Source: Zancudomyces culisetae (lineage: Eukaryota > Kickxellomycota > Harpellomycetes > Harpellales > Legeriomycetaceae). Taken from it: a stretch of DNA of 45,858 bases. The stretch covers positions 1-45,858 of the forward strand of contig LSSK01000844.1 in the NCBI GenBank assembly GCA_001969505.1. The letters are read 5' to 3'. The translations under genes were made by a program, and so were the position numbers. The notes beneath the pieces are model-generated. The model was not told the origin of the DNA, ran no database searches, and saw only the letters and a list, made by a program, of their open reading frames with translations. Positions 33,459 to 45,607 of this stretch are shown here, one piece after another. Position 1 is the first letter of the stretch. Each line of letters begins with the position of its first letter.

Positions 33459-33659
33459 ATAAATGACGCAAAATATGCTACAATTGGTAGGGCATTTGGT
33501 ACAAGCAAATACTTTCTTGTTATATACACTGTTTCTGAACAAAAACCAGCTCGTGCCACTGAAAACCTCAAAAACCACTTAGCAACACCCGAAAGTTGTT
33601 TGCGTGGAGAAAAGCCAAAGAATGTTTTTGGCACAAGCAGATACACAAGTGACAGTTAG
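33459..33659 (+). other. Unassigned coding-like island, open frame without ATG
   Basis: A 66-residue open frame runs from just after a TAA to a TAG at 33657-33659. It lacks an in-frame ATG, so it would need an upstream exon; an AG at 33489-33490 could be an acceptor. Its base composition is clearly less AT-rich than the flanks. Two imperfect 18-bp direct repeats (33495-33512 and 33627-33644, 2 mismatches by eye) lie in the same frame and give FGTSKY and FGTSRY. The middle is a mixed charged and polar sequence with KPARATENL and GEKPKN. I recognise no family. It may equally be a gene remnant or chance. Confidence 0.25.
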
Positions 33660-36409
33660 TGTAAATACCGTCGCAATGTGCTTGTAAACTGGAAGGGTGT
33701 ATTTCTTTATGTTTTTATTTATGTGTGTCCTGATATTTACTATATGTAGCCGCAGGAATATTGCTTAAAAATGAAGAACTAGTAATAAAATTAGTACATA
33801 CTTTCAAAAACCCCAACATATGCAGTGACAAAAGTGGTGTCATCACTGAGGCTCGTTTTCCATTCCAAGATTCATACAGTTACAATAATCACGGAATAAA
33901 ACATTCGTTCTTATAAAAGAACGGGCTTGCTGATATACAATTTCATTTTTACTTGGTTACCTTAAAACACCACTTTCACGCCAGAAAATAAGTTGAAAAA
34001 TTTTCTAAAATTTACACATTTCTTTTATGCGCTTTGTCCCCCTCCTCCCCATCATCATATATGACCTGATCTAAAAACTAGAGTATTAGAAAAAACTACT
34101 ATTAGTTCAGTAGTACTTTCCCACAGTACACCACCCCTAATTCCCCTTTAGAGACGGAATAAAAAACACATATGGAATGAGACTCGATGTTTCTCCAACT
34201 ACACAAACGAATTAAGGATGTATTATGTAAAACAATATTTCCTTTCTTTTATTCTCTTCCCTACTTTGGGTAATTTTCTATTTTAGTTTAGTATTTTTTA
34301 AGCCAAACACAAGGGCAACATTGAAACTGATTTTTTTTTCTCTTGTCCGCTTTTCAGCTTTTCAATTAAATTCAAATAGATCAAACCGAACAATTAGTAG
34401 GATATTTTTATTTAGTATTATGGTGGATCTGGTTCTGAAAGGGACTAAATGGACAAATTTGAACTCGGTAAATGGCCGCGCTGAATTATTATATTAAATC
34501 TATCAATAGAAACCAGAGTTGACACGTTATAATATTTATCCTTATCTTTTTAGGGGTTTTTTATTTAGCGGGTTAAAAGTTTGTTTTAATAATATTGGTT
34601 TTCATGTAAGTAGATATATTGGTAAATTTTAAATGGAGTTGTGTAGTGTCAATCAACATACTAAACTCCATTTTATTGTCGATTTTTTATCGACTACGTA
34701 ACACACATGAAACGATAAATAAAAATAGTGTTTACGTTAATTTATTCGCCCTTTTTCATATTTATGGCACATATTTGGTTTTGAGATATAGTGGGCAAAA
34801 GTATGCTAAAGCAGGTAATAATATAACTTTTTAGGGACTTCTCCTCTAATAATAGGACTGGTGATAGGCTTGGTAAAGTTAAAATTAACACAGCAATGAT
34901 TGGGTGGATCTATACAAACATAGCACCACCTTTTCTTGATGAGGTATAAATGTTGTACAAGTGCGCAGAAAAGCGGGAAAGCCAATATGTGTTTTGAAAC
35001 TCCAAAAGCGTAATAATTGGAATTTCGGCTAGGTATATGACCATTTATGGCTAAATGGTTAGAATCAGTTTTTATTCCACTCTAGCATCAAAATGCACAA
35101 AGAACTGGGTGTATTTAACTAAATAGTTGTATTAATATTGATGATACCCCATATATGGATATCAAATCGAAAAAGTCAAAACACACCCAGAAAACCATAA
35201 TACTTCATGTAGCCGATGATTTGGTCTGCATACCGCATTACTTTATCAAGCGAAATTTAATCGGCCAATTAATGCATGTAGTAACTATCACAAGGAGCTG
35301 ATTTAGCTTGTGCAGGGGTTTGCATTGAGTGTACAAGAGCAAATTACACATGAAACATTTCCAGAAACCAATTGCGCAAGTGAATGATGCAGAAACGAGC
35401 GCGCCAATTACAGTACGAGTAAAAACAGAAAAATTAATAACATCTGTTAATTTACAAACTACCACAAATTCGGCAAAAAAAAAATTGTAAAAGAGAGGAA
35501 GGGTGCAAAGCCTGAATGTCTTATTGTAAACACTATATATTAAAAAATCACTATAATAATATTTGTAATGTTTTGCAAATTAGTTTGAGCCTCATATTAA
35601 TATAAAAAGGTGGTGTGGTAGTATAGACCGAAAAACTGAACTGTGAGTTGAAATGTGATTACAAAAAACGAAAGCTTGCCTCAATACACCGAGTCATAAC
35701 GCAGAGAACCTCTGGCAATTACAAAAAAAATATTAACCAAAATTTTTTATTGACGAGTATTTTTAATATCGGGTAGAAAAAAATACGCTGAGTAGAGAAA
35801 GAATAATCAAACTAAATGTGTATTTGCTGTTCAGAAATATATAGATAATTCATTGGTAGAAAGTTTGAAACTGTAAAGCTTGTGCAAAATGTCGAGTGCT
35901 TTTTTTTAAATAATAATTGCTAATTTGAAAATAAAAAATTGACCCAAAACACAAAATTTACATAAATTAGTGAGCGAATTGGATTCGTAGAAAAAACAAG
36001 GTCAGATTTGAGGAAATGGCTAAAATTTTGTAGAGATAGCAATGCCTTCAGATCAACAGAATGAGTGATAAAAAATTTTTTCATATTAAAATTGCCCAAA
36101 TTAGAATGCAGAGATGACAGCACAAACAAAGGTAAAAAAAAACAAAACAAAGTGGTGCTATTTCATAAAGTTATGGGCGACTTTTCAAATAATTGATACA
36201 GTTTAGCTAACAGAACAAAATTCATAAGGTAAATGTATGGATGCTGAGGAAACTATAAAAATAACGGATTTATAATTGGCTACAGAGATGACATGAAATA
36301 GGACTTTGCAAAAGATTAAGAAGTCACGAAAGTAGGATGTAGAAAAGAGTGAAAAGGGTGGAAAAGAACTCAAATACTAGTATGGGAGATCGAAAGTGAA
36401 ATGCCAACT

Positions 36410-36418
36410 TATATATAA
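36410..36418 (+). promoter_or_regulatory. Likely TATA element of the nucleoside transporter gene
   Basis: TATATATAA lies about 206 bp before the start codon, followed by a pyrimidine-rich stretch, a common arrangement in yeast promoters. The assignment is by consensus only. Confidence 0.45.
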
Positions 36419-36623
36419 GAGAGTGGTTTTTCTTATCTCCTTCCTCTCTCAAATAGTTGTACTTATATATATTATTATTATTATTTTTTGATCAGTAGCT
36501 TTTCAGAAAGCTGATACGTAATATTGTTATATTAATTCTAGCTAATTTAAAGGCGCCCGTAATTTACAACCTTTAGCTTATCTAGTCTTTTGCCATCGAA
36601 AACCCCATTAGCCTGCGCTAGAA

Positions 36624-38321
36624 ATGGTTATGAATACTTTGATTGGAGGTGGAGAACACGCTGAAAAACCGGCTGCCCACGAAGCACATGATGAGAAACA
36701 GCTTATGCAAAAGCCGGTCGAGGCTGAGGAGGAACGCGATAGTATATTCGCATTCATTGGGGAACTTTGCACCAGATACAGTACATATTTCTATGGTGTT
36801 CTCTGGATTCTCTACACCGCATACTTTATCGCCTCTCTTGCACTGAAAAAAGTGACAGACTTGACAAATTTGTTACCCTTCATCTTGCTATATGCGTTCA
36901 TTACACTTAAATATATTTCGAGCATTTTCTCGTTTACTCCAATTGCAAACGCAATAGGAAGCGTATGGACAACCTTTGTCTCTTCACCACTTGAAAACGT
37001 GTCTCGAAAAATCAGACTTGGTGTATATTTCTGTGCGGTATTTGTTGCGTTTTTGGTAGTAGCTCTTGCTTTACCAACATCTGAGTATGGATCCAGAATG
37101 AACAGACTGCAATCACTTCTAGGTATAATTATAATAGTTCTTTTACTGGCCGCAACATCACGCTCAAGAAACAGAATCCAATGGACAACAGTATTTACTG
37201 GACTTCTCTTACAGCTGTTGTTGGGACTGTTTGTGTTAAAGACAACTGCAGGACAAGAGCTTTTCAAATGGATTGCAAACGTTGCCAGTGGATTCCTTGG
37301 ATTCTCGTCAGCTGGTCTTCAGTTCTTGTTTGGTCAAAACATCAGTGGTAGCTTTGCAACATCTGTATTCCCTGCGATTATTTTCTTTGTGTCCTTTATT
37401 CAAATGGTTTACTACTTGGGTGGAATGCAATGGTTAGTCGGTAAACTTTCATGGTTCTTCACAAAGGTAATGAACACATCAGGTGCAGAATCAGTAGTAG
37501 CATCCGCGAGTCCATTTGTCGGACAGGGTGAATCAGCAGTCCTGGTAGCAAACTACGTTGATTACATGACCGCTTCAGAACTTCATGCCACTATGGCATC
37601 AGGATTCTCAACAATCTCAGGATCCGTATTGGCAGGATATCTCTCTATGGGTGCAAACATTTCCTACCTCCTTACCTCATGTATCATGTCAATCCCTTGC
37701 TCACTCGCTCTTTCAAAACTCAGATATCCAGAAATGGGCGAGCCATTGACCAGAGGAAGAATGGTAGTACCAGACAAGGAGAAAACCGATGTCAATTTGC
37801 TTCACGCTGCTGGTAATGGTGCTGCTCTTGGTATGACACTTGTTCTGCTTATTGCAGCCTCATTGATCGCCATTGTATCATTGCTTGCCTTTGTCAACTA
37901 CATGCTCACCTGGTTTGGTAACTTTGTTGGAATCACTGATTTAACTCTTAATCTTATTCTCGGATATGTCCTCTATCCATTCGCTTGGCTTCTTGGAGTT
38001 TCAGGAAACAAACAGTTGCTTAAGGTTGCATACCTTCTTGCTACAAAGATAGTTGCTAACGAATTTGTAGCCTACGCCGACTTGTATGACGCAACTTCAG
38101 GCCCTAGCATCTACAGTATTCTTACACCACGTAACCAGATTATTGTTCAATTCGCACTTTGTGGATTTGCCAATCTTGCATCAATTGGTGTCCAGATTGG
38201 AGCTATTGGAGCTATTGCACCATCAAGAAAGAAAGATCTTGTCAAATTGGCATTCTCGGCTATGATTACAGGTGCAACTGCTACATGTGTTTCCGCCACC
38301 ATTGCTGCCATTCTTATTTAA
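36624..38321 (+). CDS. Concentrative nucleoside transporter (CNT/NupC family)
   Basis: CNT proteins import nucleosides by coupling to H+ or Na+ at the plasma membrane; S. cerevisiae has none, but Candida albicans has one. The intronless frame encodes 565 residues. A hydrophilic N-terminus (1-50, Glu/His/Lys-rich) precedes multiple membrane segments. Family motifs are GQGESAVLVANY (from residue 300, matching the NupC GQxE substrate-site motif), TISGSVLAGYLSMGA, NEFVAYADL, and FANLASIGVQIGAIGAIAP near the C-terminus (the conserved SIGIQIGGIG region). Length is close to fungal and animal CNTs. The ATG at 36624 is the first in frame; a second Met is two codons on. Specificity cannot be read. The 3' side has long T runs interrupted by AA (38489-38523). 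Confidence 0.93.
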   Translation: MVMNTLIGGGEHAEKPAAHEAHDEKQLMQKPVEAEEERDSIFAFIGELCTRYSTYFYGVLWILYTAYFIASLALKKVTDLTNLLPFILLYAFITLKYISSIFSFTPIANAIGSVWTTFVSSPLENVSRKIRLGVYFCAVFVAFLVVALALPTSEYGSRMNRLQSLLGIIIIVLLLAATSRSRNRIQWTTVFTGLLLQLLLGLFVLKTTAGQELFKWIANVASGFLGFSSAGLQFLFGQNISGSFATSVFPAIIFFVSFIQMVYYLGGMQWLVGKLSWFFTKVMNTSGAESVVASASPFVGQGESAVLVANYVDYMTASELHATMASGFSTISGSVLAGYLSMGANISYLLTSCIMSIPCSLALSKLRYPEMGEPLTRGRMVVPDKEKTDVNLLHAAGNGAALGMTLVLLIAASLIAIVSLLAFVNYMLTWFGNFVGITDLTLNLILGYVLYPFAWLLGVSGNKQLLKVAYLLATKIVANEFVAYADLYDATSGPSIYSILTPRNQIIVQFALCGFANLASIGVQIGAIGAIAPSRKKDLVKLAFSAMITGATATCVSATIAAILI

Positions 38322-41300
38322 TTTGTCTTTTATTTTTTTTCCGGTTCTTCAACTCCTCTTTTTGTGATATTTTTGGTTTTCTCTTTTGACAATCTTTGAT
38401 ACTATATCTATGAGCTTTTGTATACAGCTTGGTAACATTGAGTGAAAGAAAAGGGTTTTATATAATGAACCGATATTAGTATGAAAGGTACTTTTTTTTA
38501 ACTTTTTTTTAACTTTTTTTTTTGTTTTTGCAGCGGTTTCCGCCTTTAGTGTTCTCGTGTGGTATTTACATTTGCTTTTTTAATTGAAACAATTAACAGT
38601 TTTCAATGGGCATAGAGCAAAGTTCAGTAGTATATAAATACAAAGTGTCTTCGTCGAAATCGTGAAACGAGTTTATAATTTTAGGGTAGTGGTTTTGGTT
38701 AGGAAATCTATATGACAGTGTATAACCATACCACATTTTATGTTTAACCAATAAGGGAAATCTATTTACCAAGAAAAGAACGTTGAATTGATTCAGAAAC
38801 AAATGCATCACAAAAATAATTGATGTTTGTTTCATTAACCCTTTCCAGGAACAATTTACTACTCCTAACCATTCAAAATTGCAACTATTTAAAAGCATCA
38901 AGCGATAATCCAGAAAAAAGGACTATGCTAAGCTAGCTAATATAGTGAATTTGGCTACGCAGGTAAAGCACTTAGGCTTGCGACTGTTTTCTTGTGCTCA
39001 GTGATTGTGAAAATACTCAAAAATCATTCAGCAGAGCAAATAAGTCAACCTACCGAGTTTCAAAAGATAATAGTGTAAAATGAATAGGTTTTCGATTTCT
39101 ACAGTTTAATTCACTGAAAAAAGCGGATAGCTTGAATGTTTTGATCCCTAGTCATTCCAAGTACTGAGAGGTGCATATATTTGTGTTTGCCTATTAAAGA
39201 AACTTTACAATAAATGTACCATCCAAACAGAATAATTTATTAGATGCCCTTTAAATGAAGAAATATACAGTTTACAAAGTACAGGTTAATGAGAAGGAAG
39301 GGGAAGATGAAGAGGAAGTAGTAAGAATCATAATGTACTGTACTGTGTTTTCAAGTAAATACAAAAAATTAAAAATTTTAGCAAATAATAATACTGAATA
39401 AGTCCAAAACCAACGCCATGCTGGAGGTAGTTATACCATAGAGACAGCAAAAGGCGTAAATTATACATGCTTTTTGTTTTCAAATGTTATAGTTTATGTA
39501 CATGTCTGTTGGTTTTTCCTCCAAAGATAAGGGCCTGATGAGCTTACACACACTTTGATCAAATAACTTGAAACGCTACTTTTGTGTATGATCTATTAAC
39601 CACTTCTTTCTTGTAAAAGTGTGTATTGGTCAGTGATAACCTCATTCCACATCGGCTCATTTCCACCGATTGTAACGTTATTGTTCTAGGTTTATCCTCA
39701 CTCTACTTTTTTTTTGTTCGATGAATTTGTAAAGTAAATACTACACAATACTGCAATAAAAATATTTCTGCATTAATATCCATCTAACCGATTCCTCTCC
39801 GTCCTTCTAGGAGCCTCAAACCCACCGGGTGTTGATTCAAGGGCTATTTTTCTCCTTTTAGTAAATATTTTCATCCGATTTTTTAATATATACAACAGAG
39901 CTACAAGAAAAGTTTTTACGCCGAATTATTAACACAGATTTCAAATCTACACAAATTTGAAAACAAATTTTTTCGCCACCAAAAACAGGCGTACTGTGTA
40001 AGTGATTAGGTGACACTAGTTTAGTCTATTATTGGATTGGTAATTATTGCTATCCAGAATTTACAAAGCTATTGCTGAATTAGCAAATGCATTACAAAAA
40101 AAAAGGTTTATTGCGGAGATGGTTAACTATCATGGATATTCCTGTTAATGGGCCCTTTTACGGGGATTGCAAAAATTAAGGGGTGGAGCTGATCGAAGGG
40201 CACATTCATGTTTCAGCCCTTAGCATCTTGGGGAAAGAGATAACAATAAAGTCGATATTTTCTCCTGAATATCAAATACATTGATATTTGAAATATTGTG
40301 ATACATACATCCAATCTTAACTTGTCGCAGAAAATTTCCGCTATATTGAACAATTGTACTTTTAACTAAACACTTGCGGAGGTATAGAAAGTATTTTTGT
40401 TCAATAAGCAAAAATGCATTCCTTTTTGCAGCATAGAGGTGAATTTGAGATAAGGTGTTCAACAATTCTGCTCTGGAGCTCATGTTTGCCATAAAACGTA
40501 TGACTTGCTTGGAATTTGTTATTCAAATGCAAGATAAAAGTGGTATTCATACCAAGATATTCAGTATATTTAACGACTTTATGTTGGTACTAAAAGCATG
40601 GAAAAGTGTGTAGCCCTAGTCAAAAACTTAAAGCAATAGGAATATAGTATACCTTGTTAAAAGTTCAACACCAATACAGTCACAACTGTTAAGGTCATTA
40701 ATAACTTTGCCAATCATCTTTGCATTTTCCTAATATTTGGCAAGATCCTTCCTCCCTCCCCTGTGAATATATCTCATACAAGCATCAACAGTATGATATA
40801 CATTATTAGCTGGATGTAAAAATGGTCATGGAGAGAATATCGTTGTATTCCTGTTGGTTAACATATGGTCTTTTTTTTCTCTAGCACTTAATTACAACAA
40901 TTGTCGAAAATAAATATTTGTGTTTTTCGTAATGCTAATTCATGGAAATTAATGGTGTTTGAATCGAAGGCGGCTTTGCTATAGGCAATTTCTCTGTGTT
41001 ACCCAAAATTGCAAAATTTGTTTCCCGTACAATCTTCGTAGAATAAACACTAAACAGGTCATAAACCAGGGTTATCCAATGGCACTTTTATATTTGAGTT
41101 TGGCGTATAAAGAAAGGTTGTGCCCTTTGATTTACCACTTTTTTTTTCCCAGGATCAGAATTTTGAACACCTAAAAGCATCTTAAAAAAGGGAGCTAGTA
41201 GGCAGGAGTATTAAATTTTTTCCAAAATGGGTAGGTACAAGAAGAGGGTCACAGGGTTCATGTTTAACCGGTTTAGAGTTTGTGTATTTGTTTTGTTTTA

Positions 41301-42061
41301 TACTCTAGTGTTTATTCACAACCTTCACAACACCGAAAGTCGAGTTTGGATGGCCAATATGTTCAACACACTGTGTTTACTAATTCTATTGTCTGTCCAT
41401 ATATGCGTATTTTGTGTATTTTGTATATTCCGTATATTACATCGTTCCCTAGCACTAATTTCCGTATATTTGCCTTTAACTTCCAAAACAGTGCAAACAA
41501 AAGTTTTCTGAAAAACACTAAGGATAGGGCGCTAAACATAGCGTGGCTTTTAGTAGTTGTTATTATTGAAGTGACAAATAGCCATAACCACCAATTTTAT
41601 CCCGCTAATTTTCCGTAAAAATCTCTTCTCGATAAAAATTATCGACTAAATTTAATTAATCTGAATTTATAATTGCAATTTGCCAGCAAAATCAATTAAA
41701 CCACATTTTGATGGAGTGAACAAACTAACAGAATTATGCAGTAACAAAACAAATACTTGACCAGGGTACTATTTTTTTCATTATGGTCATAGATACAAAC
41801 ATTAGTAATGGGATGTTGAAATGTTATGGTCTGTTCAATAGTTCAAGTAGATTAACTCATGTTTCATAAGTAAATTTTACGCTAGTGAAAATCTACTATC
41901 TAGCAAATTGCTAGCAAAAAAGAACCACCCACAAACTCAAACAATGAACTAGAGTACACTGTGAAAATGAAAAAAGTTGCATAGCCATTTTACTATAAAT
42001 ACTGCAACAAATCGCTAATAGTTCTATCCTCAAACAAATCTAATAATACACTTTTCTAAAA
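38322..42061. other. 3.7 kb intergenic region
   Basis: This lies between two plus-strand genes and includes the HEX1 promoter at its right end. It is AT-rich. The longest ATG frames are 90 codons on the minus strand (40492-40220) and 94 on the plus strand (41227-41511); neither shows a family motif and I regard both as unsupported. T runs with AA interruptions at 38489-38523 follow the transporter gene. No RNA gene or mobile element was recognised. Confidence 0.5.
41994..42000 (+). promoter_or_regulatory. Likely TATA box of HEX1
   Basis: TATAAAT lies 62 bp before the HEX1 start codon, with a short A/C-rich leader between. The consensus and position fit, but the transcription start is not known. 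Confidence 0.55.
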
Positions 42062-43711
42062 ATGAAGCAACTACTTGTAGCAGCTTTCGCAGCATCACTA
42101 CAAACACTTGTAAGCGGCCTATGGCCCGTTCCTGCTGAGATGACCAAAGGAAATGCCATCATTAGCATAGATGTTGACCACTTGGCTATAGTTCCTACAT
42201 CACACTCCTGTAGTATACTTGATAAGGCTATCAGCAGATATCTCTATATGATTAAAAAGGAGGATTTTGTCCCACCACTCGACTACAATGCACCAAACTT
42301 TGTAGTAAGTGCAAAGATGACCGGTCTAAACATCACTATAGCTTCACAGGATGAGACTCTTACCATGGATACTGATGAGAGTTACTGTCTTACTATTGCC
42401 GAAGGAACTGGTGTGCTGAACGCAAACACCGTATATGGTGCCTTAAGAGGTCTAGAGACATTCTCACAACTCATCGTATACAACTATGGAAAACATATTA
42501 TAAAGGACACACCAATTACTATCAGTGACGCTCCAGTCTTCAAGCACCGTGGCTTGTCCCTCGATACAGCAAGAAACTACTATCCGCTCGACTCGCTTAA
42601 GAGAACCATTGATGGACTCTCGTATACCAAGATGAACGTCCTCCACTGGCATATCGTAGATTCACACTCCTGGCCTGTAGAGTCAAAGTTCAATCCAGAT
42701 CTCTTTGTCAAGGGTGCCTATGGCCCAACCATGATCTACACGCATGAACAAGTCTCAGAGATTATCCAATATGCCAAGGAAAGAGGTGTAAGAGTTATCC
42801 CAGAATTTGATATGCCAGGACACACCTACATTGTCGGGCAATCAATGCCGGAAATCATGAGTTGTTTAAATGATCAACCACGTTGGGATATTACAGCGGC
42901 TCAACCACCAAGCGGTCAACTCAACATTGTAAAACCAGGAGCTTACGATTTTACAGCCAACGTTGTCAGAGAATACTCGGGTTTGTTTACTGATAACGTT
43001 TTCCATGTGGGTGGTGATGAAGTAAATAGAAAGTGTTGGCTCAACGATATCTCTGTCCAAACACACCTCAACTCCACAAATACCACTATTGAGACAGTAT
43101 TGGAAAACTACTATGACTTCCTCTACAAGAACTTGCAATATAGAAACAAAGTTGGAATGTGCTGGGAAGAGACCCTTATGCACACCAATTTCACTGTACC
43201 AAAAGATACTATCATTCAAGCCTGGATTGATCAAACGTCTGTGGTTGACATTGTAAAGAAGGGATACAGAGTAGTAGCATCACCATACATGGATACCTAC
43301 CTTGACTGTGGTCACGGACCAATCCTCACAAACATGCCAAAGGGTAACTCATGGTGCAACCCATTCAAGAGCTGGATGAGAATCTACGACTACGACCCAC
43401 TTACCAACATCACAGATGCCGCGTCTGCAGAACTGGTACTTGGTGGTGAGGTAGCTCTATGGTCTGAACAATCTGACCCCGTTGTGCTAGACAGGTACTT
43501 GTGGCCACGTGCAGCAGCTTATGGTGAAACATTGTGGTCTGGCCGTAACGACACAGCAACAGGAAAACCACGTGGGTTCGACAACTCTGCACCAAGAATC
43601 CAAGAACACAGAGAAAGACTGTTGTTGCGTGGAATTGCGGCTGAACCACTCGTGCCATTGTGGTGTGTTCGCAATCCTGGAATGTGCGAACTCCCAGCAG
43701 AACTCTTTTAA
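42062..43711 (+). CDS. HEX1: Beta-N-acetylhexosaminidase, GH20, secreted
   Basis: HEX1 releases terminal N-acetylglucosamine (and N-acetylgalactosamine) from chito-oligosaccharides and glycans, outside the cell or in the periplasm. The intronless frame encodes 549 residues, close to C. albicans Hex1 (562). Residues 1-19 are a signal peptide (LLVAAFAASLQTLVSG). An N-terminal GH20b-type domain (about 20-160) precedes the TIM barrel: HRGLSLDTARNY, MNVLHWHIVDSHSWP, PEFDMPGHT, the catalytic pair Asp319-Glu320 in HVGGDEVN, then QAWIDQ, and LGGEVALWSEQ. Several N-glycosylation sequons (NIT, NTT, NFT, NDT) support secretion. All catalytic elements are intact. Codon use is clean and biased, as in well-expressed genes. 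TATAAAT sits 62 bp upstream. Confidence 0.97.
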   Translation: MKQLLVAAFAASLQTLVSGLWPVPAEMTKGNAIISIDVDHLAIVPTSHSCSILDKAISRYLYMIKKEDFVPPLDYNAPNFVVSAKMTGLNITIASQDETLTMDTDESYCLTIAEGTGVLNANTVYGALRGLETFSQLIVYNYGKHIIKDTPITISDAPVFKHRGLSLDTARNYYPLDSLKRTIDGLSYTKMNVLHWHIVDSHSWPVESKFNPDLFVKGAYGPTMIYTHEQVSEIIQYAKERGVRVIPEFDMPGHTYIVGQSMPEIMSCLNDQPRWDITAAQPPSGQLNIVKPGAYDFTANVVREYSGLFTDNVFHVGGDEVNRKCWLNDISVQTHLNSTNTTIETVLENYYDFLYKNLQYRNKVGMCWEETLMHTNFTVPKDTIIQAWIDQTSVVDIVKKGYRVVASPYMDTYLDCGHGPILTNMPKGNSWCNPFKSWMRIYDYDPLTNITDAASAELVLGGEVALWSEQSDPVVLDRYLWPRAAAYGETLWSGRNDTATGKPRGFDNSAPRIQEHRERLLLRGIAAEPLVPLWCVRNPGMCELPAELF

Positions 43712-44264
43712 TAACCTAGAGCCCTTGTTATAGCCATTTAGACACTCACCTATTTTATTTTATTTTATTTTAATTTTATATTGGGCGATAATGAGTGTAT
43801 AATTCATTTCCGGCAATAATAGCTTGTCCACGAAATAATAAACTAATTTATTCAGTCAAAGATCATATGTGTATTTCTGTTGTCTCATTTTGGTAGGACT
43901 AGTCTTTTGAGGAGTTGGTGGTCTTTTTTCTATTCGAGAAAGCACTCTAAGTCTAGTAAGGAAATAAGGAGTGTAGCAGTAGTGGTTTTAGTTATCGTTG
44001 AGTTTCCATTTTCATCTTTATCATTACTTTTTTTTTTGAACACACAGCCGAATTACATAGCAAGTTTACTTACCAAGCAGCACCCAAAAAAGACATTTAA
44101 TGCTGTAACTATAAATAACCCGTGTTGTTGATTAAAGCTCATTGTAGATATTTACTGTAAAAGTTAATTTATTTGTGTTCATTTCTAAGAAGGACAACAA
44201 AACTTAAAATTAATAGCAGAACCAGATAAAGGAAAGCTATGGAAAAGAGAACAAGCTACAGTCA
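43712..44264. other. Convergent intergenic region
   Basis: The 553 bp holds the 3' ends of HEX1 and the NIPA-type gene. A TTTTA repeat lies just after HEX1 (about 43754-43773), possibly part of the terminator. No gene is seen. Confidence 0.5.
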
Positions 44265-45607
44265 CTATTTCTCAGAAAAACTCGTTTTAGATGTCGGAGT
44301 AGTGAAATCAGAATTAAGAGGGTCAACCTCATATTCAAACGTGAGCCTTCGGTAAACTTTCGAAGGTGGCTTGGAATTGTCGAGCGAGTCCCGTAGGCTA
44401 TCTTCAGAAAGTTTACCAGTAGAGATGGACGTTTTGTTGTAGATAGAATGACCCATGTCGTCAAGACTTGCTTTTCCTTCACTATCGGTACTACTAGCCG
44501 GGTATTCAAAAACCAACGACCTTCTAACGCGAGCATTTTCAGAATTGAGTTCTAACATACTGTATGAATTATTATGCTGATCTGAGCCGACCTTTTCCTT
44601 TATGCAGTTGTTGTTGTTGTTTAGTAAAAATACACCAATGAAAAGAGTGAAAAAACCAGATAAGATCGAAATAAGAGATGCTGGAGTTCCAGAAAACCCT
44701 TGGAACAGGAGCATGTTGGCGGCTATGGTCGCAGTTGTAAAAAATACATAATATGTTGGTGTCACAACGTTGGAGCTAAAGCTTGCTAAGGCTTTGTTAA
44801 AATAGTTTAACTGTAATACTATACAGCCAGCCACCGTCATCAAAAATACATATGTTGATATTGATTTGAATTGGTTGTTTCCCTCCAGTGTTAGTCTTAT
44901 AGATATTCCCAAACCTTTACTCGCGACAACAGTAAAGGATCCAGCCAATGAACAAATGGTTAGATATACTACTGGGTTTTTTTTGCCATAAATTGGCTCA
45001 AAAAACATAATGAATGCCACGATGATAAAAACTGAAAGCACAAGATAGGTTAGAAACCCAGGCTTGAGGGAATATTCTATTATCATATCCGCTGTAAGCA
45101 CCGCAGGGTCTTCAGGAGCGTTCACTACTACTTGTAGCGAACCCAACAAACACAGTGTAATTCCTACTTTTCCCAACATCGATATTTGTTCCCCCAGAAA
45201 TACCCACGCAAGCACTGCCCTATGTATAGAATAATACATAGTTAGACACATGTGTCAAAAGTTATATATCAAAAGGTCTATTACAAAACGTGACATTTAT
45301 CATTTAGTAAATGTGTTTTCGCTTCGTTAAAGAACACTACTTACCCAAAAATTACGCTCAAGGCACCAAGCGGTGTCACAAGAATCGCTGGTGCGAAGGA
45401 ATATGCCGCAAAATTGCAAACTTCACCGAAAGCCATCGAAATCATCCCCAACCACCAAACGTAATTCTTTACATATGCCAGCTTTTTTGTCGCCGAGCCG
45501 TACTTTGTGCTCGTTTGATCCAAGCCCTTTTTCGTTAGCACAAAACTAAGTCCAATTAAAAAACTGGATGAAATCGCCAGTATCAAACCAACGTAGTTTG
45601 ATTCCAT
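44265..45607 (-). CDS. NIPA-type magnesium transporter (two exons)
   Basis: NIPA proteins are multi-spanning transporters of the drug/metabolite transporter superfamily, some shown to carry Mg2+. Exons 45607-45345 and 45219-44265 on the minus strand encode 405 residues. The start shows [24 protein letters not shown], typical of the family, then [19 protein letters not shown] and [13 protein letters not shown] at the join; exon 2 opens with [10 protein letters not shown]. About nine membrane segments extend to residue 300, including the usual [12 protein letters not shown] stretch. The last 100 residues are a polar, Ser-rich cytosolic tail, usual in fungal members. The intron (GTAAGT donor, phase 2) is 125 nt. 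Which ion it carries cannot be read. Confidence 0.9.

Larger units (their letters stand above)
31257..36623. other. 5.4 kb gene-poor region
   Basis: Apart from flanking promoters, I find no supported gene. The left end is the promoter of the lysine-rich protein, with a poly-C/T block at 31733-31754. The rest is AT-rich, with A and T runs and short random frames. One open stretch at 33459-33659 has higher GC than its surroundings and an internal repeat, and is listed separately. A second modest GC rise at 35330-35420 contains only short frames. No transposase, reverse transcriptase, tRNA or rRNA pattern was recognised. The right end is the promoter of the nucleoside transporter. Confidence 0.55.

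Noticed and set aside
33455-33646. 63-codon minus-strand frame with YLLVP repeated
   Set aside because: The duplication is the reverse of the same DNA repeat seen on the plus strand; the plus frame has more coding-like composition, and this frame starts at GTG.
36106-36296. Two ACAGAGATGAC/GCAGAGATGAC strings resembling the U6 snRNA core
   Set aside because: The flanking conserved U6 segments are missing, so these are chance matches in the transporter promoter.
40220-40492. 90-codon ATG frame on the minus strand
   Set aside because: No recognisable family and AT-rich codon use typical of chance frames; kept only as a note in the intergenic entry.
41227-41511. 94-codon plus-strand frame starting ATGGGTAGGTAC
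   Set aside because: It looks like a small membrane protein, and the start even resembles an ATG next to a donor, but no downstream exon connects and the hydrophobicity follows from T-rich DNA.
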